From the NCBI RefSeq assembly GCF_016899775.1, contig NZ_JACJJE010000017.1:1-62406 (forward strand): 62,406 nt of DNA. The letters are read 5' to 3'. A program made the translations under genes and the position numbers. This DNA comes from Pseudoflavonifractor capillosus. GTDB taxonomy: Bacteria > Bacillota > Clostridia > Oscillospirales > Oscillospiraceae. The notes under the pieces are model-generated. The model did not search any database. It was given only the letters and a program-made list of their open reading frames with translations, and was not told where the DNA came from. This document shows, one piece after another, positions 50,172 through 58,302 of the stretch. Numbering within the stretch: the stretch's first letter is position 1; every line of letters begins with the position of its first letter.

Positions 50172-51616
50172 ATGTTCCGCCCCCTCTCCGGCAGCTGGCC
50201 GCGCCGGGCCAGCAGGCCGCCCAGGGCGATGAACACCCAGAACAGGAACATGACCCGGTAATTATAAAAGGAGTAGTCCGTCATGGCCTGGACCAGAAAA
50301 CCCGCCATGCCGGCGGCGACCGCCGTCTGGTGGAAGCGGCTGAAGGAGTCCCTCTCCCGGCAGAAGGCGGAACACACGTCCCGGAAGAAGTGGAACAGCA
50401 GCAGCACGAAAATCACCAGGGCAATGACCCCCGCGTCACACATGATCTGCAAAAACAGGTTGTGGGAGTGGGGCGCGGTGATGCCGCTGTAACTGTACCG
50501 GGGATAGACCAGGTTGAAGGCCGCGTCCCCGGGCCCGATGCCGCACAGCCAGTAGTCCTTCAGCATGGCCAGGGTGCCCATCCAGATATACACCCGGTAG
50601 GAGGTGGACTGGTCCTCCAGGTTTCCAATGCTGGTAAAACGGGTGATGACCGAATCAGGCATGACAAAATACAAAGCCACCAGCAGCAGCGGGGCAAGCA
50701 GCAGAATCCGGGGCTGTAAAAACAGCACAAAGACAAATCCCGCAAACAGCAGTCCCAGCCAGGCCCCCCGGGACATCGTAAGCAGCATGCAGACGCACAT
50801 AATGCCGCAGCAGCAAAAGTAAAAGACCCGCTTGCCCCAGCTCTTGGCAGACAGCAGTCCGGCCCCGCCCAGAGGAATGGCCAGGATCAGGTATTGCCCC
50901 AGCATGTTGGGGTTCTCCAAGGTAGAGGGTACCCGGAAAACATCGCCGAACATATCGCTGTCCACCCAGGCCTCCGACTGGTAGCCCCAGCCGAACAGAT
51001 ACTGGCACACCCCGTACAGGGCCACCGCCGTACCGGCAATTACCATGAGCATCAGCAGATTGTCCAGCTGCCGCTGGGTGGTGATGGAGTTCTCCAGCAC
51101 CAGGGCAAATAGGATGAAGGCCACCGTCAGGCACCCGCCCAGCAGGCTGCCCGAACGGGTGACAGAGAACCAGGTCCCCACCAGATAGATGGCCGCGTAC
51201 ATCCAGATATAGCGGTTATAGGGGGTGTAGAACAGCTCCAGCTCCCGCCGCTCCATCACCAGAAGCAGCAGGGAGAAGCAGCTCACCAGCATCAGCCCCA
51301 GCACCGCCATAGTGGGCAGGATAGGGGCCAGCACCGCCGCCGCTCCCGCCCAGATCCAGCACTTCTGAAATACGCTCCCCGCGAACAGCTTCCGCAGGTG
51401 AAGGACCTCATAGATTTCGCTCAATCCCCGGTGGAGCCGCCGCCAAAGGCGGGTGAAGATGCTGCTCTCCGACTCCGCCCGCTCCAGGCGGAGGGGCGGG
51501 TGGATGAACCACTGGATGATCCCACTCCCCTGCCACTGCCGTCCAAACCACAGGCACAGGGCGAAAAGCGCCCGGTACAGGACGCTCGCTTTCACGATCC
51601 GCTGCATTCGTTCCAT
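50168..51616 (-). CDS. O-antigen ligase-like membrane protein
   Basis: 482 residues with about 11 membrane helices. The large outer loop with WMGTLAMLKDYWLCGIGPGD and APHSHNLFLQIMCDAG is the Wzy_C/WaaL signature (the His in the PHSHN motif is essential in relatives). Firmicutes have no lipid A, so it probably ligates or polymerises a wall-linked glycan. It begins 3 bp after the flippase gene. Confidence 0.85.
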   Translation of the reverse strand: MERMQRIVKASVLYRALFALCLWFGRQWQGSGIIQWFIHPPLRLERAESESSIFTRLWRRLHRGLSEIYEVLHLRKLFAGSVFQKCWIWAGAAAVLAPILPTMAVLGLMLVSCFSLLLLVMERRELELFYTPYNRYIWMYAAIYLVGTWFSVTRSGSLLGGCLTVAFILFALVLENSITTQRQLDNLLMLMVIAGTAVALYGVCQYLFGWGYQSEAWVDSDMFGDVFRVPSTLENPNMLGQYLILAIPLGGAGLLSAKSWGKRVFYFCCCGIMCVCMLLTMSRGAWLGLLFAGFVFVLFLQPRILLLAPLLLVALYFVMPDSVITRFTSIGNLEDQSTSYRVYIWMGTLAMLKDYWLCGIGPGDAAFNLVYPRYSYSGITAPHSHNLFLQIMCDAGVIALVIFVLLLFHFFRDVCSAFCRERDSFSRFHQTAVAAGMAGFLVQAMTDYSFYNYRVMFLFWVFIALGGLLARRGQLPERGRNM

Positions 51617-51619
51617 CGC

Positions 51620-53185
51620 TCAACCTCGTTTTCTCAGTTTGTTCCAAATACCTCTGGCCAGCTCCATCTCCTCCAGCCGCATCAGACCGGCCAGCAGAAA
51701 GTAGACCGCCGCACCCAGAACGGCGCAGAGGCCCAGCAGGACCACCTCGCCCAGCTTGCCCTCGGGCAGCAGGGACTCCAGCCAGGTCCGGGCCAGCCAC
51801 ACCGCCGCGGACATGCCCACAGCGGCCAGGAGCATCTTCCCAAAATCCCCCAAAAAGGCCCGGGACAGCACCCCCTCCCCCCGCAGCTCCAGGGGAACCA
51901 GCAGAAGAATGGCGTACAGGGTGGAGGACACCGTGGAGGAGATGGCCAGTCCCGCCACCCCCAGGGGCTCGGTGAGCACCATGCACAGCCCCAGGTTGGC
52001 TAAAATGGAAATAGCTCCGGCCACCAGGGGGGTGCGGCCATCCTGCCTGGCAAAGTAGGACCGGCTCAGAATATTCTGAAGGGCGTAGCCCACCATCCCC
52101 AGAGAGACCCAAACCAGGGCCTGGGAGGTGATAGACACGGAAAATTCGTCAAACTCCCCGCCTCCGTACAGGAAGGACACCAGGGGCCGGGCCAGGAGCA
52201 TCAGGCCCGCCGCCATGGGGAGGACAAAAAACAAGCTCCCATGGACCGTCTGACGCAGGGTGTCCCGGAAGGCCGCCTCCTGGTGCTGGGCGGTGAGCCG
52301 GGACAGCTTGGGAAAGATCACGTTGGTGATGGACAGGATGAACACCCCGGCGATCACCAGGTACAAATTGGTGGAGTACTCCATGGCGGACACCCCCGCC
52401 CCGTCGTACAGGTGGGAGCCGAACCGGGAGTTGATGGTCAGGTTGATGGGCTGCACCCAAGTGGACACCATCACCGGCCCCATCAGGGCGAAGGCCCGGC
52501 GCATCCCGTCGGTGCGGAAGGAGAAGTTGGGGTGGTACCGGAAGCCGATCTGTTTTAAGGAAGGCACCTGTACCAGGGCCTGGAGCAGCCAGCCCGCCAG
52601 ATAGGCGGCGGCCAGGCCGTATACCCCGTAATTCTCGTCCAGAAAGTAGAAGTAGCCGATGATGACCAGGTTGGACACCGTGCTGATCAGGGCGGGGATG
52701 TTGAACCGGTCCATGGCCTGCAGAATCCCCACAAAGGAGAAGGCCACTCCGGTAAAGAGCACCGTGGGGAACATCACCCGGGTGAGGGAGGCCGCCAGGG
52801 CGGCGGTCTGGGCGTCATAGCCGTCGGCAAACAGAGTCACCAGGGGCTCCGCAAAGAGAATGCCCAGCCCCGTCAAAAGGGCGGTGAGCAGGGTCATGAC
52901 AGACAAAAAGTTGCCTCCAAACCGGAAGGCCTCCTGCTTTCCCTTCTGAGTCAGGTACTCGCTGAACACGGGGATGAAGCAGGCCGCAATGGCCGAGGCA
53001 AACACCACATCAAAAAAGACTCTCGGAATCCGGCTGGCCACATAAAAGGCCTTAGCCTCCATCCCGGCGGTGCCGTAGTGGACCGCCATGAGATGATCCC
53101 GATACAACCCCAGCACCTTTCCTATCAAAGTAATGACCATCACGATACTGATGGTCCGAGTGGCATGATCGTTTTCTTTTGCCAA
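51620..53185 (-). CDS. murJ: MurJ/MVF family lipid flippase
   Basis: 521 residues from TTG at 53185, chosen because GGAG lies 8 nt upstream; earlier in-frame codons run across the promoter. It has 14 membrane helices, with RIPRVFFDVVFASAIAACFIP split from the Lipid II flippase motif near the start. MurJ flips undecaprenyl-linked peptidoglycan precursor. Its place at the head of a glycan operon suggests a paralog for the wall polymer instead; MurJ identity for peptidoglycan is not certain. Confidence 0.82.
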   Translation of the reverse strand: MAKENDHATRTISIVMVITLIGKVLGLYRDHLMAVHYGTAGMEAKAFYVASRIPRVFFDVVFASAIAACFIPVFSEYLTQKGKQEAFRFGGNFLSVMTLLTALLTGLGILFAEPLVTLFADGYDAQTAALAASLTRVMFPTVLFTGVAFSFVGILQAMDRFNIPALISTVSNLVIIGYFYFLDENYGVYGLAAAYLAGWLLQALVQVPSLKQIGFRYHPNFSFRTDGMRRAFALMGPVMVSTWVQPINLTINSRFGSHLYDGAGVSAMEYSTNLYLVIAGVFILSITNVIFPKLSRLTAQHQEAAFRDTLRQTVHGSLFFVLPMAAGLMLLARPLVSFLYGGGEFDEFSVSITSQALVWVSLGMVGYALQNILSRSYFARQDGRTPLVAGAISILANLGLCMVLTEPLGVAGLAISSTVSSTLYAILLLVPLELRGEGVLSRAFLGDFGKMLLAAVGMSAAVWLARTWLESLLPEGKLGEVVLLGLCAVLGAAVYFLLAGLMRLEEMELARGIWNKLRKRG

Positions 53186-53230
53186 ACTGTTCGCTCCTCT
53201 CCCGCTCCGGTCTGGATTGAGCCGCGCTTT

Positions 53231-53259
53231 ATTGTACACCAACCCCCTCCCTTTTTCAA
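53231..53259 (-). promoter_or_regulatory. promoter of the wall-glycan operon
   Basis: TTGAAA (53259-53254) and TACAAT (53236-53231), spacing 17. It diverges from the phosphodiester glycosidase promoter 83 bp away. Confidence 0.72.
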
Positions 53260-53341
53260 CCATTCTCCGCCAGATTCACGGCTTGTTCATACTTTTCCCA
53301 TCTCCTTCGCCGGGCCGGAGTTTTTTCCACCTCCCCTCACA

Positions 53342-53370
53342 TTGATTTTATGTAAATTCCCTGCTATAAT
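53342..53370 (+). promoter_or_regulatory. promoter of the phosphodiester glycosidase gene
   Basis: TTGATT (53342-53347) and TATAAT (53365-53370), spacing 17, about 80 nt before the ATG. Confidence 0.8.
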
Positions 53371-53450
53371 GAAGGCGATTGTATCCCGCCCCGGCGGCGC
53401 GGTCCGCCGGAGCACGCCCGAATTCTATCTCAAGTTACAAGGAGTGTATC

Positions 53451-56264
53451 ATGAATCGTTCCACCATTCCGAACCTGCCCAAGCGCGTTCTGGCTCTGGT
53501 GCTGGCGGCGGCTCTGCTGACTCCCTCCGCCTTCGCCTCCGCCGGGACTGCACAGATCAACACTGCCCAGACCCTGGCCGACGGTCTGGTCTACCGAAAC
53601 ACCGTCTCCAACCACTCCAGCGCCGGACGGATGGAGAGCTTCGCCCTGGAGTTGGAGCCCGACAGCGAGGTCTATCCCATTATGATCCAGGCCGCCGGCA
53701 CCGTCTATGGGGCGGCCACCATCAACCGGGCCATCCGCACGGCGGAGGAGCTGGGCTATACCGTAGTGGGCGGCATCAACAGCGATTTTTTCACCCTGGG
53801 AAGCGGCGTTCCCAACGGAATCTCTATTGAAGACGGCGTCTACAAATCCAGCCCCGAGGAGGAGCACGCCATCTCCATGGTGGACGGCGAGCTGCGCCTG
53901 TCCGCCTCCCCCCAGGTGGAAATCACAGTCACCAACGAGCGCACCGGCGAGTCGGTCTCTCTCACCCACTTCAACAAGTGGCGCAGCTCCTCCGGTGGGC
54001 TCTACCTGTTCAATGAGGACTTCTCCACCGTCTCCACCCACACCGAATCCGCCGGAGGGCGGATGATCCGCATGGTGGTCTCGGATGAGGATCAGGACAC
54101 TCCTCTCACCGTCAACAGCACCCTCACCCTGGAGGTGACCGACGTCTTTGAGACCGAGGACGCCCAGCCCATCGGGGAGGACAACTACATACTCACCGCC
54201 GCCTATGAGTCCGGCTACTGGGAACTGTTCAACAGCTATCAGGCAGGAGACGAGGTCACGCTGACCACCACCTGCTCTGACGCCAACCTGTCTCAGGCCC
54301 AGTGGGCCGGCGGCTGCGGCGACATCATTGTCTCCAACGGCTCCATCACCAACAGCGCCACCTGGAACTACGCCTCGGGCCGGGCTCCCCGCACCGCGGT
54401 GGGCGTTCAGGAGGACGGCACCATGATCTTCTACACCGCAGACGGCCGGCAGTCCGGCTACTCCGGCGGCCTGACCGAGATGGACCTGGCTGAAGAACTC
54501 CAGCGCCAGGGCTGCGTCTGGGCGGTCAATCTGGATGGAGGCGGCTCCACCACCTTTGCCCTCCGCGTCCCCGGCTCCAGCGGCCTCACCGTGGTCAACT
54601 CCCCCTCGGAGGGGAGCCTGCGCTCCTGCGCCGCCTTTATTCTGCTGGTCACTGACTCGGATACCGCCGACGGCGAGGCGGAGCGTCTGGCCCTGAAGGA
54701 GGACGGCCTGGTGGTGCTGGCCGGCTCCTCCGTCACTTTGGGCGACGTGGCCGCCCTGGACGGAAGCGCCTCCACGGTCTCCAGCCGGGTGTCCGACGCG
54801 GTCTTTACCTCGGAGGACGGACTGGGCTCCTTCAACGGCGGCGTCTACACCGCGGGGACCCGGGCCGGTACGGACACCATCTCCATCGACTCTCCCTCCC
54901 TGGGCATCTCCGGCACCGCCCAGATCCACGTGGTCACCGCCCTGTCCGACCTGACGGTCACCCGGGCGGGGAGCAGCTCCGCCGTGTCCTCCCTGTCTCT
55001 GGAGCCCGGTGAGACGGTCTCCCTGGCCGCCACAGGCACCTATTGGTCCCGCAGCGCCCTGCGCACTGGCTCCGCCGGCGTGACCTGGGCCGTCACCGGG
55101 AACGTGGGCACCATCACCCAGAACGGCGTGTTCACCGCCTCCAGCGGCGGCACCAGCGGAACCATCACTGCCACCGCCGGCGGCGTCACCAAGACTATCT
55201 CGGTGAGCCTGAACAACGTCCACACCGACGTCCCCGCCGACCACTGGGCCTATACAGCGGTGGAGTACTGCTATGACAACGGCATCGTCAGCGGCATCTC
55301 CGCCACTGAGTTCGGCACCAACTACTCCATCTCCCGCAAGGACTTCGTCCTGATGCTCTACGGGGCCCTGGACCGTCCCGCCGTGTCCGGCTCCTCCGGC
55401 TTCTCCGACGTGGCGGACGACGCCTACTACGCCGACGCCGTCACCTGGGCCAGCTCCAATGGCCTGGTGTCCGGCGTGTCTGAGGGCCGCTTCGCCCCCG
55501 ACGACCTGGTCACCCGGGAGCAGGCCGCCACCATCCTCCACCAGGCCATGCCCCTGCTGGGCCTGAGCAGCGCGGAGGCCGACCTGTCCGTTTTGGATCA
55601 GTTCGCCGACCAGGGGCAGATCGCCGACTACGCCCGGCCCCACATGGCCGCTCTGGTGTCCCAGGGGCTGATGAGCGGCACGGGCTCCGGTCTGAACCCC
55701 AAGGGCAATCTGACCCGTGCGGAGATGGCTACCCTCCTCTACCGGCTTCTCACCACCTCTCCGGACAGCACGCCGGAGGAGCCCGACTCGGAGCCGGAAG
55801 TTAATCTGGACCCGGATGCCACACTGACTCTGGATGTGACGGAGTACACCCTGGCCTCCACCCAGACCCTGCAGCTCAACGCCTCCCTCACCGGCGGCAC
55901 CGGGACCATCACCTGGAGCACCAGTGACGCCACCGTGGCTACCGTCTCCTCGGACGGCACCGTCACCAACGTGTACGCCGGGGTAGGCACTCCCTCGGTG
56001 ACCATCACCGCCTCCTGCGGCTCTCTGACCGCCAGCGCGGTGATCCAGTGCTCCCCCGCCGACGTAGTGGGGCAGGTCACCGCCACCACCCTGAACGTCC
56101 GCTCCGGCCCCGGCACCGACTATACCGCCATCTCCAGCCTGAAATCCGGTGCTCAGGTGGTGGTGCTGGACACCTCCACCCCCGGCTGGTATCAGGTCCT
56201 CTTCTCCAGCGGCGGCGCCGCTGTCACCGGCTGGGTGTCCGCCGACTATCTCGCGCTTCTGTAA
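53451..56264 (+). CDS. secreted phosphodiester glycosidase with SLH, Big2 and SH3 domains
   Basis: 937 residues from ATG at 53451 (AAGGAG seven nt upstream). Signal peptide (RVLALVLAAALLTPSAFASAG); phosphodiester glycosidase (NAGPA, DUF2233) domain ~90-410 with VVGGINSDFFTLG and AVNLDGGGSTTFALR; bacterial Ig-like linkers; three SLH domains in the middle (~595-780: DVPADHWAYTAVEYCYDNGI, DVADDAYYADAVTWASSNGL and a third); Big2 (~800-870); SH3 at the end (TTLNVRSGPGTDYTAI). The family cleaves GlcNAc-1-phosphate diesters and related linkages. The protein should sit on pyruvylated wall polymer and hydrolyse a phosphodiester-linked glycan, possibly the polymer made by the divergent operon; substrate is inferred. 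Confidence 0.88.
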   Translation: MNRSTIPNLPKRVLALVLAAALLTPSAFASAGTAQINTAQTLADGLVYRNTVSNHSSAGRMESFALELEPDSEVYPIMIQAAGTVYGAATINRAIRTAEELGYTVVGGINSDFFTLGSGVPNGISIEDGVYKSSPEEEHAISMVDGELRLSASPQVEITVTNERTGESVSLTHFNKWRSSSGGLYLFNEDFSTVSTHTESAGGRMIRMVVSDEDQDTPLTVNSTLTLEVTDVFETEDAQPIGEDNYILTAAYESGYWELFNSYQAGDEVTLTTTCSDANLSQAQWAGGCGDIIVSNGSITNSATWNYASGRAPRTAVGVQEDGTMIFYTADGRQSGYSGGLTEMDLAEELQRQGCVWAVNLDGGGSTTFALRVPGSSGLTVVNSPSEGSLRSCAAFILLVTDSDTADGEAERLALKEDGLVVLAGSSVTLGDVAALDGSASTVSSRVSDAVFTSEDGLGSFNGGVYTAGTRAGTDTISIDSPSLGISGTAQIHVVTALSDLTVTRAGSSSAVSSLSLEPGETVSLAATGTYWSRSALRTGSAGVTWAVTGNVGTITQNGVFTASSGGTSGTITATAGGVTKTISVSLNNVHTDVPADHWAYTAVEYCYDNGIVSGISATEFGTNYSISRKDFVLMLYGALDRPAVSGSSGFSDVADDAYYADAVTWASSNGLVSGVSEGRFAPDDLVTREQAATILHQAMPLLGLSSAEADLSVLDQFADQGQIADYARPHMAALVSQGLMSGTGSGLNPKGNLTRAEMATLLYRLLTTSPDSTPEEPDSEPEVNLDPDATLTLDVTEYTLASTQTLQLNASLTGGTGTITWSTSDATVATVSSDGTVTNVYAGVGTPSVTITASCGSLTASAVIQCSPADVVGQVTATTLNVRSGPGTDYTAISSLKSGAQVVVLDTSTPGWYQVLFSSGGAAVTGWVSADYLALL

Positions 56265-56285
56265 CCGGTCTCCTCTTTCCGCAGC

Positions 56286-56328
56286 ACAAGGGCGGAGAAC
56301 TGCCAGTCAGTTCTCCGCCCACTTTTCT
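56286..56328 (+). terminator. terminator of the phosphodiester glycosidase gene
   Basis: GGGCGGAGAACTG pairs with CAGTTCTCCGCCC and the T-rich tract ACTTTTCTTTT follows. The 483 bp gap 56265-56747 otherwise holds R1 copy 3 and its flanking hairpins. Confidence 0.85.
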
Positions 56329-56436
56329 TTTATCCGCCTCCCCGGAAGGGGGCAGTTGCCGCTGCAGCGCCGGGAAATGAATTCCTTTGCCTGGCAGTCT
56401 GCCGCTCCCGAACCGCCGGTCTTCTCGGAATAAAAG

Positions 56437-56468
56437 ACGGGGTCTGGAACCTTTGGTTCCAGACCCCG
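56437..56468. repeat. duplicated terminator hairpin, left copy around R1 copy 3
   Basis: A 32 bp hairpin (stem ACGGGGTCTGGAACC / GGTTCCAGACCCCG) identical to 56690-56721. On the minus strand it is followed by CTTTTATT and so is the functional oadB-oadG terminator. Confidence 0.85.
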
Positions 56469-56469
56469 T

Positions 56470-56689
56470 CAGGCTGTCGAAAAAGTCCAAGGACTTTTCC
56501 GACAGCCTGAAAAATACCGTTACTTTCCCGCCGTTCAACGGCGGAAAAGTCCTCGCTGCGCTCGCTGAACGCCTTGCCAAGCAAGGCATTCAGGGCATTT
56601 GATCCCACTCGAGGCGGGCTGCCGCCCCCTCGAGCTCCCCCGCCAATACTCGGGCGGATTCATCTAAACAGAGGTTTTTCGACAAGCTG
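56470..56689 (+). repeat. R1 element, copy 3 (MITE-like, 220 bp)
   Basis: It begins CAGGCTGTCGAAAAAG and ends GGTTTTTCGACAAGCTG, so the two ends are imperfect inverted repeats (CAG-CTTGTCGAAAAA type). It shares internal blocks with copies 1 and 2 and is bounded by the 32 bp hairpin duplicates, with one extra T at 56469. Confidence 0.88.
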
Positions 56690-56721
56690 ACGGGGTCTGG
56701 AACCTTTGGTTCCAGACCCCG
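56690..56721. repeat. duplicated terminator hairpin, right copy
   Basis: Exact copy of 56437-56468, 26 nt past the oadG stop on the minus strand. Confidence 0.85.
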
Positions 56722-56747
56722 CGTAGTGTTTCGATTGGAAAACAGGC

Positions 56748-56876
56748 TCAGCCTTTCTTCTTGCCGCCTGTCTTGCCCATGAGCAGCACCAGGAGGGCGA
56801 TGATGCCCAGCACCACGAAGATGCCGATCATGCCCTGAGCCAGCATCTCCAGAGCCAAAAACATATTTTCACTCAT
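56748..56876 (-). CDS. OadG-like small membrane subunit
   Basis: 42 residues from ATG at 56876 (GGAGGAG upstream). One membrane helix (MIGIFVVLGIIALLVLLMG) and a basic Gly-Lys tail match the gamma subunit of Na+-pumping decarboxylases, which links the alpha and beta subunits and binds Zn2+ in other bacteria; the metal-binding tail is absent here. It lies 15 bp after oadB, whose product it should join. Confidence 0.7.
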   Translation of the reverse strand: MSENMFLALEMLAQGMIGIFVVLGIIALLVLLMGKTGGKKKG

Positions 56877-56891
56877 CGTATACTCCTCCTC

Positions 56892-58037
56892 TTAACCCAT
56901 GTTGGCGAAGAACTGCAGCACCACGCCGCCGGCGACCACGGAAGCGATCTGGCCGGACACGTTGGCGGCAGCCGCGTGCATCAGCAGGTGGTTCTGAGGA
57001 TCAGCCTCCTGGCCCAGCTTCTCGATCACACGGGAGGACATGGGGAAGGCGGAGATGCCGGCAGCACCCACCATGGGGTTGATCTTGTTGTGGGGGGTGA
57101 AGATGTTCAGGATCTTCACGAAGATGACGCCCACCATGGAGTCCAGCACGAAGGCCACCAGGCCCAGGCACATGATCATGATGGTAGCGGGCTGGACGAA
57201 CTGATCGGCCTTCATGGAGGCGGCGATGGTGATGCCCAGCAGCAGGGTGATCAGGTTGGCCAGATCGTTCTGAGCGGTCTTGGAGAGGCTCTCCAGCACA
57301 CCGCACTCACGGATCAGGTTGCCGAACATGAGGAAGCCCACCAGAGCCACAGAGGAGGGGGCCACCAAGCCGGCAATCACGGAAACGACGATGGGGAACA
57401 GGATGCGCATCCGGCGGGTCACGCCCTGGGGCTTGTAGGGCATCCGCATGGCGCGCTCTTTCTTGGTGGTGACCAGCTTAATGGCAAAGGGCTGGATGAT
57501 GGGAACCAGAGCCATGTAGGAGTAAGCGGCCACGGCGATGGCGCCGATGTAGTTGGAGCCCAGGGTCTGGGACACCAGGATGGAGGTGGGGCCGTCAGCG
57601 GCGCCGATGATGCCGATGGAGGCGGCGTCCTTCAGGTCGAAGCCCAGCACGACCGCGATGATGATGGTCAGGAAGATACCGGCCTGAGCAGCAGCGCCGC
57701 ACAGGAACAGCTTGGGGTTGGACAGCAGAGGTCCGAAGTCGATCATGGCGCCGATGCCGATGAACAGCAGGATGGGCATGGCCTCACTGGCCTCGATGCC
57801 GATTTCAAACAGCCACTCAATGATACCGGCGGTCTCACCCAGCGCCTCACTGGTTTGATTGATAACACCGGACAGGGGCAGGTTGACCAGGATGGCGCCG
57901 AAGCCCATGGGCATCAGCAGAGAGGGCTCAAACCCCTTCTCGATGGCCAGGTAAATCAGCACCGCGCCCACCACATACATGACAGCCTGCTGCCATGTAA
58001 TGGAGAGGATGCCGCTTACCAGAAACGAAAAATCCAT
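56892..58037 (-). CDS. oadB: oxaloacetate decarboxylase beta subunit, Na+ pump
   Basis: 381 residues from ATG at 58037 with GGGAGG at 7 nt. About nine membrane helices. GIIGAADGPTSILVSQTLG carries the Asp that couples decarboxylation to Na+ transport; LLFIGIGAMIDFGPLLSNPK and the C-terminal FPMSSRVIEKLGQEADPQNH are family marks. It decarboxylates carboxybiotin on OadA and exports Na+. The terminator-bearing leader upstream suggests regulation. Methylmalonyl- and glutaconyl-CoA decarboxylase beta subunits are close relatives, so the true acid is open. Confidence 0.88.
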   Translation of the reverse strand: MDFSFLVSGILSITWQQAVMYVVGAVLIYLAIEKGFEPSLLMPMGFGAILVNLPLSGVINQTSEALGETAGIIEWLFEIGIEASEAMPILLFIGIGAMIDFGPLLSNPKLFLCGAAAQAGIFLTIIIAVVLGFDLKDAASIGIIGAADGPTSILVSQTLGSNYIGAIAVAAYSYMALVPIIQPFAIKLVTTKKERAMRMPYKPQGVTRRMRILFPIVVSVIAGLVAPSSVALVGFLMFGNLIRECGVLESLSKTAQNDLANLITLLLGITIAASMKADQFVQPATIMIMCLGLVAFVLDSMVGVIFVKILNIFTPHNKINPMVGAAGISAFPMSSRVIEKLGQEADPQNHLLMHAAAANVSGQIASVVAGGVVLQFFANMG

Positions 58038-58245
58038 GTAATTTCCTCCCTTTACGTCTTTCTCTTTTGCAGCCTTTTTAGGGAGCGCCTGCATGCATCC
58101 TGTGAGCATGACAAAAAAGACCTGCGTTCCCCCATCAGAACACAGGTCTGGTCATTTCAGGCAAAACCAGGAAGGAAGGACCTTCCAGGATTGTTGGCTC
58201 TGCCACACAGCAGATACTGTGCCGACTACTCCCCTAAGCCCGACT
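58038..58245 (-). promoter_or_regulatory. structured leader of oadB, candidate riboswitch
   Basis: A ~200 nt leader runs from the promoter start to oadB. Its first part contains GGGGAGTAG enclosed by CGGGC/GCCTG, a CACAG/CTGTG hairpin and GGAAGG/CCTTCC, then an intrinsic terminator (58113-58149). The GGGGAGUAG string recalls the yybP-ykoY Mn2+ riboswitch; a Na+ (DUF1646-type) switch would suit the gene. Not proven. Confidence 0.45.
58113..58149 (-). terminator. leader terminator before oadB
   Basis: AGACCTG pairs with CAGGTCT and GTTC with GAAC (one mismatch between), then six T, 76 nt before the oadB start. Confidence 0.75.
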
Positions 58246-58274
58246 ATCGTATCAAATTATTCATCCAATGTCAA
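58246..58274 (-). promoter_or_regulatory. promoter of oadB-oadG
   Basis: TTGACA (58274-58269) and TACGAT (58251-58246), spacing 17. Confidence 0.78.
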
Positions 58275-58302
58275 GAATTCTTCTTCAAAAATTTATTCCG
58301 TC

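Noticed and set aside
53430-55643. A 737-codon frame on the minus strand
   Set aside because: It is antisense to the phosphodiester glycosidase gene and reads as Gly/Val/Asp-rich low-complexity sequence without domains.
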